64,000 bases of DNA from contig KQ965859.1 of NCBI GenBank assembly GCA_001574975.1, positions 60,592 to 124,591 on the forward strand, read 5' to 3'. Every line of letters begins with the position of its first letter. Positions within the stretch are counted from its first letter, which is position 1. Source of the DNA: Gonapodya prolifera JEL478 (taxonomy: Eukaryota > Monoblepharomycota > Monoblepharidomycetes > Monoblepharidales > Gonapodyaceae). The position numbers and the translations under genes are program-made. A model generated the notes under the pieces. That model had not been told where the DNA came from, searched no databases, and worked only from the letters and a program-made list of their open reading frames with translations. This document shows positions 50,326-60,759 of the stretch, one piece after another.

Positions 50326-50531
50326 GAGGGAGTGTGCGCGGGAGAGTCGCAGAGGAGAAAGAAATGGTAACTTGGCGCCATAACTCAAAGGGAGGCCGAC
50401 CGACCGCAGCACACACTCCCGCCCTCACGGCGCTCCCCCGCCGCATCCTTTGTGTTTCTGACCGCCCAGCGCCAACAGAGCACATCGCCGCGCTACAAGA
50501 CACAGCCGCCTGCCACTCGCACCCCGCAGCA

Positions 50532-51530
50532 ATGCATCCGCACTTCTCGCACCAAATCCACTGGACAGATCTCGCGTGGGCACTCTCCCGCCCTTCGGAG
50601 ACTGGCGTGGCAATCCCAGTGCGCGCGTGCGGCAGAATCCACCCAGACACTTCTCACACGCGACAACTGCTCGCCAATCGCGCCTATCTGGTCAAGTACG
50701 TCTGCCCAGACGCGGACTGCGCGCCATCACCCTCGGACGAGCAGGGGACGTTTTACAAGGACGCCGCAAGGGACGGCGCAAGGGACGACACCTTAGTCTT
50801 GTTCGAGTTTAAGCGCGACGTCAAGAACGGACTGCATCGAGGCGGGCTCCAATCTTGGCAGGACTGGACACCCACCACCGCCGCACACAAGCGCCTACAC
50901 CACTTCCTCGACTCGTTCCTCTCCACGCTCCAGACGCTCGGGGACACCGAGGCCGCCAAGATCTTATCCACCACCACCAACCTCACTCGCACCGCATGCG
51001 AACAACGATGCGCCCAAATCCGCGCGTTACCTACATACTCCGACTTCTGGCACGACTGTGACCTCGTGCTCAACATGCTCATCCGGGGGGAGGTGCTTCT
51101 AGCGATCAGGTGCCACGATGTCGGGATACTGGACTTGCCCGTCGTCAGGGCCCAGACGTTTGGCGGGCAGGCCGTGGGCAACTACTGGAACTTTTTGCTG
51201 TACCACCTCCTGAGAGTATACCTTGGCACAAACGCCATCCTCGCCGCGGGGACTGCGGGGCTGAAAGTGGACGACAAATCTCAAGGCGAATTCATGCGTG
51301 GGATCACGTCGATGCTGTCCGACTGCGACGGTCGAACATTCCTTCCCTCTTTACGACCCGCGCTCGACCCGGGCGTGTTTTTAAAAGACGGCGACGCCAC
51401 GCGCGATATGCTCAAGGCGCTGTTCCGGTTCTTTGCCCTCTTTGGCGTCCTGGAGCGCCGGGGGTTGGCCATGACAGAGGACGAGTGGCGGACGCGATGG
51501 GCCGAACTTGTTTTGGACTTTTATCTGTGA
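50532..51530 (+). CDS. hypothetical protein, single exon
   Basis: About 332 residues from the ATG at 50532 (MHPHFSHQIHWTDLAWAL). The frame is open upstream, with another ATG at 50364, but that would leave under 40 bp to the divergent synthetase start. I do not recognise the family. Visible features: LVLFEFKRDVKNGLHRGG, a helical run LHHFLDSFLSTLQTLGD, LIRGEVLLAIRCHDVGILD, AVGNYWNFLLYHLLRVYLG and the C-terminus EWRTRWAELVLDFYL. There is no signal peptide or clear membrane helix, so it is probably soluble. It is transcribed divergently from the acyl-CoA synthetase and may share a promoter region of about 200 bp. Confidence 0.7.
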   Translation: MHPHFSHQIHWTDLAWALSRPSETGVAIPVRACGRIHPDTSHTRQLLANRAYLVKYVCPDADCAPSPSDEQGTFYKDAARDGARDDTLVLFEFKRDVKNGLHRGGLQSWQDWTPTTAAHKRLHHFLDSFLSTLQTLGDTEAAKILSTTTNLTRTACEQRCAQIRALPTYSDFWHDCDLVLNMLIRGEVLLAIRCHDVGILDLPVVRAQTFGGQAVGNYWNFLLYHLLRVYLGTNAILAAGTAGLKVDDKSQGEFMRGITSMLSDCDGRTFLPSLRPALDPGVFLKDGDATRDMLKALFRFFALFGVLERRGLAMTEDEWRTRWAELVLDFYL

Positions 51531-51659
51531 AAAAGGGTGATACAATGATAGGAAAAAGTATATGAAAATGTATGTGAAAAATAAAATAAAATTGACCCAG
51601 CGCGAGGTCACACCTAATCGCCTCCTCTCTATCCCGCGACAGCGCACCACAATCCGCCC

Positions 51660-51932
51660 CGCTCCCTTGATAAGCTCGTGCGAGCACGGGCATGTCGATG
51701 TTGTGAAACTCCTCGTGGAGCGGGACGAGTACGTGCGCGTCAACATTGGGATCGCGTGTTTGTACACTTGCGCCGGGCGGGGACACGTGGATGTTGCGCG
51801 GTACTTGCTCGCGCACCCGTGTGGGCCGAGGCGGTCGAGTTTCTTTTGGAGCGAAGGGCGGACCCTGATGCGCTGTCGCGGCACGTAACAGAAGCGATTG
51901 CGGAGGTGACGAAACTGTCTTCACTTCTTTAA
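51660..51932 (+). pseudogene. ankyrin-repeat fragment, frameshifted
   Basis: One frame reads SCEHGHVDVVKLLVERDEY and GRGHVDVARYLLAHPC, clear ankyrin repeats. The continuation (AEAVEFLLERRADPDALSR, then EAIAEVTKLSSLL) is in a different frame from about 51820. No intron fits the shift, and a middle section present in the neighbouring copy is missing. It has no convincing start and is related to the reverse-strand copy at 52053-53050, which it faces tail-to-tail. It is interpreted as a decayed ankyrin gene fragment. Confidence 0.65.
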
Positions 51933-52052
51933 TTAAGGGACTGTTCGGATTCTTCACCCTCTTTGGTGTGCAGGAACTCGGCCACGAACGCCGAGAGCAG
52001 CATCTGAATTATAAAACTATGAACCAGCTCAAGGTCATTTACCCGTCCCACT

Positions 52053-53050
52053 TCAGTCCTCACATTCCGACGTCTCACACTCAGACGAGTGGTCTCCAAC
52101 CAGTTCCAAAACCTCGTCATACCGCTCTTTCTTCGCCTCCGCAATCGCCTTTGTTCTGCGCCGCGACGGGGCATCAGGGTCCGCCCCTTGCTCCAAAAGA
52201 AACTCGACGGCCTGGACGCTCCCGTGATACACGTACCACAATAACTCCTCTTCGTTTGCGTGAATATCCGCTCCGTGATCCACCAGGAGCGAGACCATGT
52301 CCGCATGATCGCCTCGAATCGCCGCCTTGAGACTACTGCGAAGATCCAAAACATCTGCGTATGCTGTTTTCGCTAGCAGGTACCGCGCAACATCCAACAT
52401 GTCCATGACCTGAGGCCTCATATAATGAGCGACCAATGTTGATGCCTATATCCTCTTCCCTCTCCATAAGGAGTTTCACAACCTCGAAATGGCCCCGTTC
52501 ACACACGCCATCCTCAGAGGCCTGCGCTAGCTGCGATTCTCGTCACGATGTGCACCCCACTCCCGAAGACATTTCACAACGCCCGCGTTTCCAACCTCTG
52601 CCGCAGCCAACAGCGCAGTGCTTCCTTCCCTGCTCCACTGTCGCGACTCCGCAATAACGTTCACGTCGAACCCCCGAACCCTGGAAAGAAGGTTGCATAT
52701 GGCCTCGACGACCACATCCTGGCCGGACTCCGTTCTGGCCGCCTCTCGCACCAGCGTGTCGGTGTACGATCGGTAGTGCGCGAGTGCACGAATGGCAATA
52801 TTGTCCGGTGCGCGAAGGATACCGACAATGTGGTAGTGGTAGTTGAGAGCTCCGTCGGCAGGCCGAGACGGAAGGGAAGGTACTGTCCGATGCAAAGCAC
52901 GATTTCGGTCGGCAGATCGGTGAGATTGGGTGGCATGATTGGGACCCCCGCGGTTGGAAGCGGTTCTTGAGCGAGGACTGGGTTGCCCAAACTTTCTACC
53001 GTCGCCTCTTCAGGCACAACAAACCAGATCCTCCATTCGAAGGTTGTCAT
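52053..53050 (-). pseudogene. F-box/ankyrin gene with frameshifts
   Basis: Reading right to left: an F-box-like start (PPNLTDLPTEIVLCIGQYLP, in frame with an ATG at 53050 and one at 52936). A different frame then gives DNIAIRALAHYRSYTDTLVR and GSTALLAAAEVGNAGVVKCL, ending in a stop. Further on, CERGHFEVVKLLMEREEDI ends in GHGHVG, and after another shift the text continues DVARYLLAKTAYADVL, KAAIRGDHADMVSLLVDHGA and AVEFLLEQGADPDAPSR to the stop at 52053-52055. At least two breaks cannot be explained by introns of normal size. F-box/ankyrin proteins usually recruit substrates to SCF ubiquitin ligases. This copy is probably inactive, unless the breaks are sequencing errors. Confidence 0.65.
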
Positions 53051-53462
53051 TGAAGCGATGTAAATGTATCAAGTGGTCCTGCAACATGTACCAACATCTG
53101 CTTCTTCAGAGGTATGCTGAATAGTGATTGATATGACTGTCGCATCACTACCAGCCCGAAGTACCTTTCAAAACCTTCCTGGGCTGGAAAAGATATGTAG
53201 CGTGGGGGGTTTGCAATTGTGGAGTGGGTGCGACAATGAATAGACGGAAGACTGAGAGTGCGTCAACAATGGTCATGATAATCCCCGCCAGCCCAAGGCA
53301 GGACACATCTTCGCTGCATCCAATATCCATAGAACGTTTTTTATTATGACGCAATACTGGAGGATCCTCCTCCACCTTGGCATGTCCAAAGTCTGACCAA
53401 CCTCGGCTATTATTTTGCACTCCGGAAGCTCTGTATCCTCTATATTCCCCAGTCTTTTTCCA
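53051..53462. other. intergenic, nothing recognised
   Basis: About 410 bp between the reverse-strand F-box/ankyrin remnant and the forward ketopantoate reductase gene. It presumably holds divergent promoters; no motif or gene is supported. Confidence 0.45.
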
Positions 53463-55108
53463 ATGGCCCAATCCGCACCAGCATTGCCGCCTCTGACGCT
53501 ACCAAACCCTACTCCCATCCACGTGCTTCTGGGTGAGATCCGTCGAAACTTGAGTTGGGTCTCGAGGACACACATCCTAAACGGCCTGCATCTCTCGAAC
53601 ACCGGCCCGATTGCTCTCCTCCTACCACATGGCGGTATGATCCTGTGCCTGCGTCTACATTCCGCATCATTACACAGTCGGGGCTGGAGCGATCGGGGTT
53701 GTATATGTGTCGCGACTCCATTCCCCCGCCAACAACATCTTCTGCTCTGCCGTTCTTCGGTCCGAGTACAATCCCGTCATTAAAAGAGGTGGAACGTTCA
53801 CGATTCTCACCAAGGAGTTCGAGGGCAAGGACTATGACTGGGAGCCCCACCGTATATTCAATAACGGTGAGTTTGCGCAGACCACCCAGCATGTCGGAAG
53901 GAGTGTTGTGGTGCTTGAGTCTGATGAACGTCCCCACCACAGTTGAAGCTGCGGGTGCAGCGGGGATTGATTGGGATTTCATCGTAGTTGGAACGAAGGT
54001 GAGCAAATTCAAATTCCGTTCTAGTTTCTATTTCTGTCTTATGAAGGGACATCAAACGGCAAGGCGATTCCAGAATCGTTCTCCTGCGGGGAATTGGTCA
54101 AGCCTGCTGTCACTTCCACAAAAACTGGCATTATCCTCATCCAAAACGGGGTGGGTGTCGAACGTGACACCGCCTTGCTTTTCCCGAACAACCTGGTATC
54201 ATCAGCGGTAGCGTTTATGGCTGCGACGCGCGAGGGTGAGCCCGGTATCGTGAAACACTTCGGTGTGACAACAATGCCCATTGGGGTATACCGTGGAGAA
54301 GATCTGACGGCGTTGGGGAAGAGCTATACGCCCCCAACTGATGGTGATGAGCGGATTTTGCACCTTAGTAGGCTGTGGAAGGAGGTTGGAGGTGTGAGTG
54401 CAAGATACGTGGAGGACCTCCAACCTGCACGATGGTACAAGCTGCTGTGGTGAGTCATTTGCCTTCTTTTCCTGAATTCAAATAACGAGATCTATTTTTT
54501 TGTGGACCTAGGAATGCTTCTTTTGGTCCAATTTCAGTTCTGACAAACGTACCGAGCCACCCTGCGATTGCTGCAAACCCTGGTCTACTCCAGTTCGCGA
54601 AAGACAACGTGACAGACATCTGGCATGTTGCAGAAAAGGTATGAGGCGATGCAGCATGTCGTGATGACAAAACCACGACGATACCCTGCAGCTATTCCCT
54701 GGACGCTTTCCTCCGAAAATCCGTCTCGGACCCTCACTGGAAGAATGGCCAGGGAAAGGAGTCTCTCGGGTTGGCGTTAGTTTTGCCACTGAAGTTTTTC
54801 TCTCTCGCGGTACAGCTCATGCTCAATCCAACAGGACCACAAAGCATCCATGCTTGTTGATGTAGAAGAGTGTCGGGATGCAGAGATTGAAGTCATTCTT
54901 GGGGAACCTGTGCGAATCGCGAAACGAGCGGGACTGGAATTGCCTCGACGTGAGTGAAAATGGGTTCGTTCAAAATCGTTCTTAGTTCTTATCCCAATCC
55001 CCCCGGCCTTCCCCCTCATTTTACCCCGTGATTAAAGTCGAGACACTGTATTATCTTGTCAAGGCGAATGCTGAACAACGGAAAAAGGATGGTGCGGCAA
55101 ATCATTAG
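53463..55108 (+). CDS. 2-dehydropantoate 2-reductase (ApbA/PanE family)
   Basis: The ATG at 53463 opens exon 1 (53463-53532, ending IHVLL). Intron 53533-53677 is followed by VGAGAIGVVYVSRLHS, a complete NADPH-binding GxGxxG fingerprint formed across the splice. Then AVLRSEYNPVIKRGG, EAAGAAGIDWDFIVVGTK, the conserved LVKPAV and GIILIQNGVGVE, AVAFMAATREGEPG, ARWYKLLWNASFGPIS (Lys and Asn of the catalytic K-xxx-N motif) and DHKASMLVDVEE. The end is LETLYYLVKANAEQR, with stop 55106-55108. It would reduce ketopantoate to pantoate with NADPH in pantothenate and CoA synthesis. Fungi often have several paralogs, some with unknown substrates, so the exact substrate is not certain. Four to six short introns. 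Confidence 0.85.
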
Positions 55109-55209
55109 TTTGTGACGTCAGACGCACAGTCCAACTTTGCGGCAAAAAAAATAGACGTTTATAAATCTCCACTTGTACTTCCTTCACATTCCTCTCTGCT
55201 CCAAGGACA

Positions 55210-56048
55210 ATGCGCGTGTCATACCTTGCGGCTGTCGTGGTTTTATCGTTCGTTCTCACAGTCGTGCACGCCGCCACGTTCAATGTCACTGTCAGTCCCA
55301 CGTAGGTGTTGAAGATCGGTCACACTCGCGGAAATTCTTCTCACCAATAAGGTTGAATCAGTGCGTTTGAACCTTCCAACATCACTGCTGCTGTCGGCGA
55401 TACAGTTGTTTTCACTGGCGCGGTGAGCGAGAAGAATGGGGCCGATGTGTTTGCGTACTAATAGGTTGAGTTGCAGGGAGGACCAGTAAAGTAGGCCCCC
55501 TTTCTTGTTTTGCGATGGACACGTGTGGTTGACAGCTCACCTTAGCATCCAAGAAGTTGTTTCCAACTCGTCCTGCGTCGTTGGACGTGGGAACAGCACC
55601 GCCGCGACTGGAACCTCTGCTGAGAGCACCGCGAGTGCCACCTCCGCTGAAAGTGCCGCTCCGACTGGAGCAGGAAGAGGTGGAGTTGCTGTTTCAAACA
55701 CCACCTACATCAACTCTGGCCTCCTCGAGGTGGGGGGTGTCTACAACATCACTCTGAATCAAACGGTGTGTTCTCCCTTTTGGGTTGAAGTGGGTATCGT
55801 GTCATCTTATAGATGCTTTCTTAAGGGAGTTTTTTACGTCGCAAGCGTGTACCAAAACCAATGCAACGAGGGTGAGAGCGAATACTTCTGTGACGCTTCT
55901 ACCTTTCCCCTCCTCACTAAACACTAAACCGTAACCCCCAGGGTCGCGAGGCACGATTTTTGTTCACGGTGGCGGACAGAATTCGGCGCAGATGAGAAGA
56001 CTCCGTCGGAGACTCCTCCAGCGGCTGGTGCAAATCCCTAACATGTAG
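55210..56048 (+). CDS. secreted cupredoxin-like protein lacking copper ligands
   Basis: A multi-exon gene starting at ATG 55210, with a signal peptide (MRVSYLAAVVVLSFVLTVVH, then AA). The mature part starts with the cupredoxin pattern FNVTVSPT-AFEPSNITAAVGDTVVFTG, then probably GGP-VNIQEVVSNSSC across introns whose junctions are tentative. An inserted Ser/Thr/Ala-rich stretch (STAATGTSAESTASATSAES) is likely O-glycosylated. YNITLNQT, GVFYVASVYQNQCNEG and GTIFVHGGG correspond to the last strands. Where blue-copper proteins have His and then Cys-x-His-x-Met, I see Asn and a YQNQCNEG segment, so a type 1 copper site is not apparent. It is probably an extracellular or wall protein. Stop TAG at 56046-56048. 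Confidence 0.6.
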
Positions 56049-56413
56049 CAAAAGCTGGGAAGAATTTAATCCAGGGCTGTTCTTTGAATACAATTTTGAT
56101 TGAGGGAAGTAAAAGGGTTCTCACAATGAAAGCGGAGCAGTCAGGAATTCAAACACAAACGCGATGAGCATACAGGGGCAGCCGCTTCCCGCGCGAAATA
56201 AAGCGGTGAAAGTACCGATCACACTAGTGCGTGCTTGAGAGCGGAATTTGCTCATTCCCAGTTCGCGGATTGATCCCTCAACGCCTTTCCAACTTGCCGC
56301 CATTTTGATTCAATCCACTTCGTTCTTCGCTCACGTCCGGCACTTCTACTCGCGATAAGGTGTACAATGGCCTCAAACTGGATACAACAATTGATACTTC
56401 TCTCCCCATCGCA

Positions 56414-59400
56414 ATGGTTGTGCGAGGACTTGTTGCGACAGTTGAACTATCCTCTCCTTCCCAAACATCTCCCCAAGTTGCGTCACAAATCGACATTAGA
56501 GCTGCAAATGAAATGTGTCTCAGGATGTTGGAGACCGATGAACTCGTGACGGACGAGGTGTGTGTAGTTTCACGGATGTCTCCTCCTTCTCAGACCAGGA
56601 CTCCAACCGGGGATAAACGCGACCATACACCAAGAGATGGAGGCGCTGCTTGGGATATAAAAATGAAAAACTTCACGAGCACCTACAGGGCGATTTGGGC
56701 TTCGGAGGATGTCTCTCGAAAATGAACTCTTGCAATCCGTGCAAAAGCCTCATCCACCCGAACGTTACTTCTTAATTGACCAACGCCATTCTTTTTAAGA
56801 CGTTGCGCAATCGCGTCAAGGATCAGGACCACCTCAAACTCTGTCCTCACCCCACCATTGAGGCTTCCGATCTTGCCGACCGTCTTCGTTCTCTCACGGG
56901 TACTCCAAATGGAGCCGGCGGACCAGAAGCAAAACGTGTATTATTCGTGTTGCAAAGATATTTGAAAGTGAGTCGTGGCACAAGTGGCGTCGTGTTTTGT
57001 GTTTTGGTGCGAAGCATTCAACGATGGTGTAGAGATGTGAAGAAGCGCACCGAATTATGCAGGAGCTCGTGGAGAATGAGGACTTAGGTCTTCAATCATC
57101 CTTTTGCAGTGCTACCTGTGGAGGATACTCGATTTCTACGAGACGTTGTCACTAACTCATCGAACAACCGCTAAGGAACCCGAATTTTCCTCCGCTTTCG
57201 TCGCAAGAGGCGGCGCTCTTGCCCTCCAACGCTGCGTTTCTGCCTTTGATGGCAACACTCTGGCGTACGCGTTGCAGGCCATGCATAATCTGGTGGAACA
57301 GCGGGGCTGGGAAGGTCTCGATGGAGGGGTTGTCGAAGGGGTGAGCCTGAAAATCCGAATGCAAGACGGAACGCAATCATCTGACCAATCCGTCATAATA
57401 GTTGGTTACAATTCTTGTGCGAGAAGAGCTCACAAACATCTGTCGCCCAGCAACATCTATCCTCGCCAAACTTGTTTCTTCCCTGCCCGCTGCACCAACC
57501 GCCTCCACAGACCCCTCAACACCACAGCAACCTGCTTCCAATCGAGAGCTCACCGGCTTTGAAGCTGTCAACGCCGCGATGGCCACACAACCCGCATTTC
57601 TTCCTACACTCGTCCGGCGACTATCTGCGCCTGATCCATCAATGCAGCTTGCCTCCCTACACCTTCTGAACGTTCTCCTTCGTCATGTCTCGGAGTCGGC
57701 ACGGGACGACTTTGCTCGTCTCCTGGACGTGCTGAGATGTGGGGCATTTGTTGCGCGTATCGCATTATCAGGCTGCTCCGAGGAATTGAAGCCTCATCTC
57801 GCGGAGTACCAGACCCTGGCCGTCCGCGAGCTCCATAGAAAGAAAAAGAGGGCGGTGGTCGGAGACGGTCAAGCCCCAGCACAAGGAATAATGATGCAAG
57901 AAATATTGAATGCGGCGTCACTCAATTCTCCCAATTTCGATGGTGGAAAATGGAAGAGGGTGGGGTTCGCGGTGGGTTTCAACTCAATTATGGCTAAAAA
58001 TCAGCGCACGTGACCACCATTGTGTTGACACGACAAGACGGAGAACCCACGACGAGAACTATCTCGCGTCGGGGAGCTTGGCCTAGAAAACTTCCATAAC
58101 TTTGTTCGGACGTTTGGATCCCAATCTTACGTTGGACCTCCAGGAGTACCTCCGCCTTCGTACCTTCAGGGACCGTCGGGACCACCTGCTTTCTCACGTT
58201 TGCTGGTGGAGCAGCAGCAAAAGGCTGTGGAGAAGAGGTGTCCAGTCGCTAGGGGGAGCATGGAAGTGACGGAGATGTTGAGCGACTACTGGGAAGTTGG
58301 AACGGGCTGTGAGTCAAAAACTGTGCTCAAATTGAACAACAACGTTTACCACACTCTACGACATTTGAGATTCCACATCAACAACTTTCCAGCCTCTCCT
58401 CCTGGCTTTTGACCAAGTCCATGCTACGACTTTGGAGTTATGGGTGCGAACGTGGCGAGACCTCGATGGATCTAACGTTGCTGAGGACTTTCAGAAGGTG
58501 TCTGCGATGGTTAGGTCCCAGTTTAAATACTCTGTCGGTGGTGCTGCGGGGGGCACACCTTCAGCAACGGTTTCAGCCGTGCAACAGGGATCGCAACAGC
58601 CTTCTCAGCAGCAGCATGCTGGGTCTGGGTCGTCCGGACCGAGTGCAGCTGCAGCCGCTCAGCAATCGGCAGTCGCAGCTGTGGCGGGGATGATTGAACG
58701 GTTTCGACGGGACATGCTAGAGGTTCCGTACGTGGTAATACGACAAAGGATGCTAAAAGAGCTTGAAATGGAAGATGGCCTGATGTCGAAAGCTGCAATT
58801 AAGTGAGTTAATTGTTAAAGAGTCACGCTTACACCTCCATTCTGATTTCATTTCGGATAAGAAATCTTCGAGACACCCTCTTCAAAGACTCTTATCAGTT
58901 TGTCAAACAACAACGATTATCATGCCTGCAGGCTGGCTCTTGGTTTCCAGTGGTTACCGCCAAGGGTAGAATGAAAAACACGTTCCGGTTCTATCGACTT
59001 GCTGCGAATAAAAAGGCGATTCATTGGGCGGAGTTTCAGGGAGAAGGGGTTACGGGGAGAAAACCAGATATGACAGAGCTTGGGGAGAAAAGTACGTTGG
59101 TCCACGAATGGTGTGGCTGAATGTCACACTGATTTCATCTAGAATAGTCGATCTCACAAATGCAATTGAGATCCTCACGGGATCATCCATGCCCTTGTTG
59201 TCCTCAAAAAGAATCAACGAGAACCCGGCGCTATGTTTTTCTTTGTCATCGTCGGGCGGCGGTGAAGCGGGAACCGCTGATACTACTACATTTGCGGACT
59301 TTGTTTGCGAGACACCAGCCCAATTTTCGGAGTGGGTTGACGGCTTCAGCATGCTTTTTGAGCGCAACATGTCTTCGAAGGAGACGTCGTCCTTCGTGCA

Positions 59401-60511
59401 GCAGCTTGCGGATACTGGAGTTAAGCTCGCTCTTCTGGATTTAACCGGTGAAAAGGTTGAGATTCCTTCTGCCGAACCAGATGTACCAGAGCTTCCACCA
59501 GATGTAGATTTCCATTACCGCAACGCAACTCATCAGCGAGCAGTTACTGATGTAAAAGATCAGGTCATGAAGGAGGTTCTCCGAGCGGGCATAGGCGCTG
59601 CACTTTTGGGAGGGGGCAAGCCAAAACTTCGTTCTGTGCTGACAGATAAAAAAGAAGCTGGACAAGATGAAAACGCGATGACGGGTTCCTCACCATTCCA
59701 AGGAGAGCTCGCCGCCCGATTGAAACGCATATCGAGGAAAGGAGCAAGTGAAGATCACCAAAGCGACAAACAACCTGCTCTAGTGTCCGAGAACAGCGGG
59801 ATCACAGCAGAAGTATCCAGCCCCAAGGTTCGAAGCAAGCGACCCGTGTCACTTATTTCAGAGAAATCCCCATTGCCCCTGGCAACGGCAGTCAGGAAAC
59901 TCGGCTCAGATTCCTTCCTAAACCAGTCTGATCCCGTGGGCGAGTCACCTGGTCTGGATGCTCCTTTAAGCCATCCTGAGAATACCGCGAAATCAGGTTT
60001 AAGAATGTCCTTGCACGTTTCTGCGCCCAGCACGGAGGATGCACCGCCAAACACTTTGAAAACCAGTGAATCGTCCGACAATCAGGCTTCCGAACGAAAA
60101 AATGACGTTGATATGGCTGCGTCGGTGCCTCATGGCAAGGAAACGACTTTGACTCTCCCACCGCTCCCGCTGTCTTCCGGAACAAAGGAGCCGGATGCAA
60201 TTGTAATGAATGTGGAACCAGTTCCTAACGAGACTCCCACATCTTTGGACAATGTTCGAAACGAATCCTTGGACATTGAAGTAGAAGACCAAACGAAAAT
60301 GCCAACTGAACCTGTAAATGCACCGGTGCCTCAAGATGTTCGAAACGAACGCTTGGGCACAAAAGTAGAAGAACAAACGAAAATGCCAACTGACCCTGTT
60401 CATGCACCGGTGCCTCAAGATTCTCAAGATTCTTCGCCATCGATTCTCGGAGCACCCCAGATGATGGTGGTTCAGGACAAGCTTGCAGATAATCAACTCG
60501 CACCGACCTAA
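56414..60511 (+). CDS. ELMO/CED-12 family protein with PH domain
   Basis: A multi-exon gene. The N-terminal exon (MVVRGLVATVELSS, start tentative, an alternative ATG in another frame lies at 56367) resembles the Ras-binding-like start of ELMO. An armadillo part includes FVARGGALALQRCVSAFDGN and ALQAMHNLVEQRGWEGLDGG. The ELMO domain region (57400-58800) includes AMATQPAFLPTLVRRLS and FDQVHATTLELWVRTWRDL. The PH-like domain starts QRLSCLQAGSWFPVVT, with FRFYRLAANKKAIHWAEF and a later FSEWVDGFSMLFERN. Animal ELMO binds DOCK-family exchange factors to activate Rac and drive actin protrusion and engulfment. A similar Rac/actin role in crawling cells is inferred. A C-terminal extension of about 350 residues is low-complexity and contains an 84-bp tandem duplication. 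Stop 60509-60511. Confidence 0.8.
60251..60418 (+). repeat. 84-bp in-frame tandem duplication in ELMO tail
   Basis: Two adjacent units, 60251-60334 and 60335-60418, each 28 codons. They encode NVRNESLDIEVEDQTKM and then DVRNERLGTKVEEQTKM, both followed by PTxPVxAPVPQ. The units differ at several bases, so the duplication is not brand-new. Confidence 0.85.
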
Positions 60512-60759
60512 AGTAAGTGTGAAGCAGATCTTGGGAACTCACCATCCTAACGCCAGAGTCAGATATCTCAGACTGCACGTCTCCTGAAGAAGGGGCTGTG
60601 ACACCTGTACCGGCATTGGTGGAGTCATGAAAAGAGAGGAGGGCAGGAGGGTGGAAGAGCCGTTGCAATACGAAGAGCCGAATTTAAGATTAAGAGTTTT
60701 ATTTCTGTGAAAGATAATTTCTACTATCATCTTATTCGTGTAAGAATATGTTATGTGCA

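Noticed and set aside
53395-53425. CCTCGGCTATTATT resembling part of the intronic repeat
   Set aside because: The similarity is limited to about nine bases in a mixed orientation and lacks the GCTGACCGAGG core.
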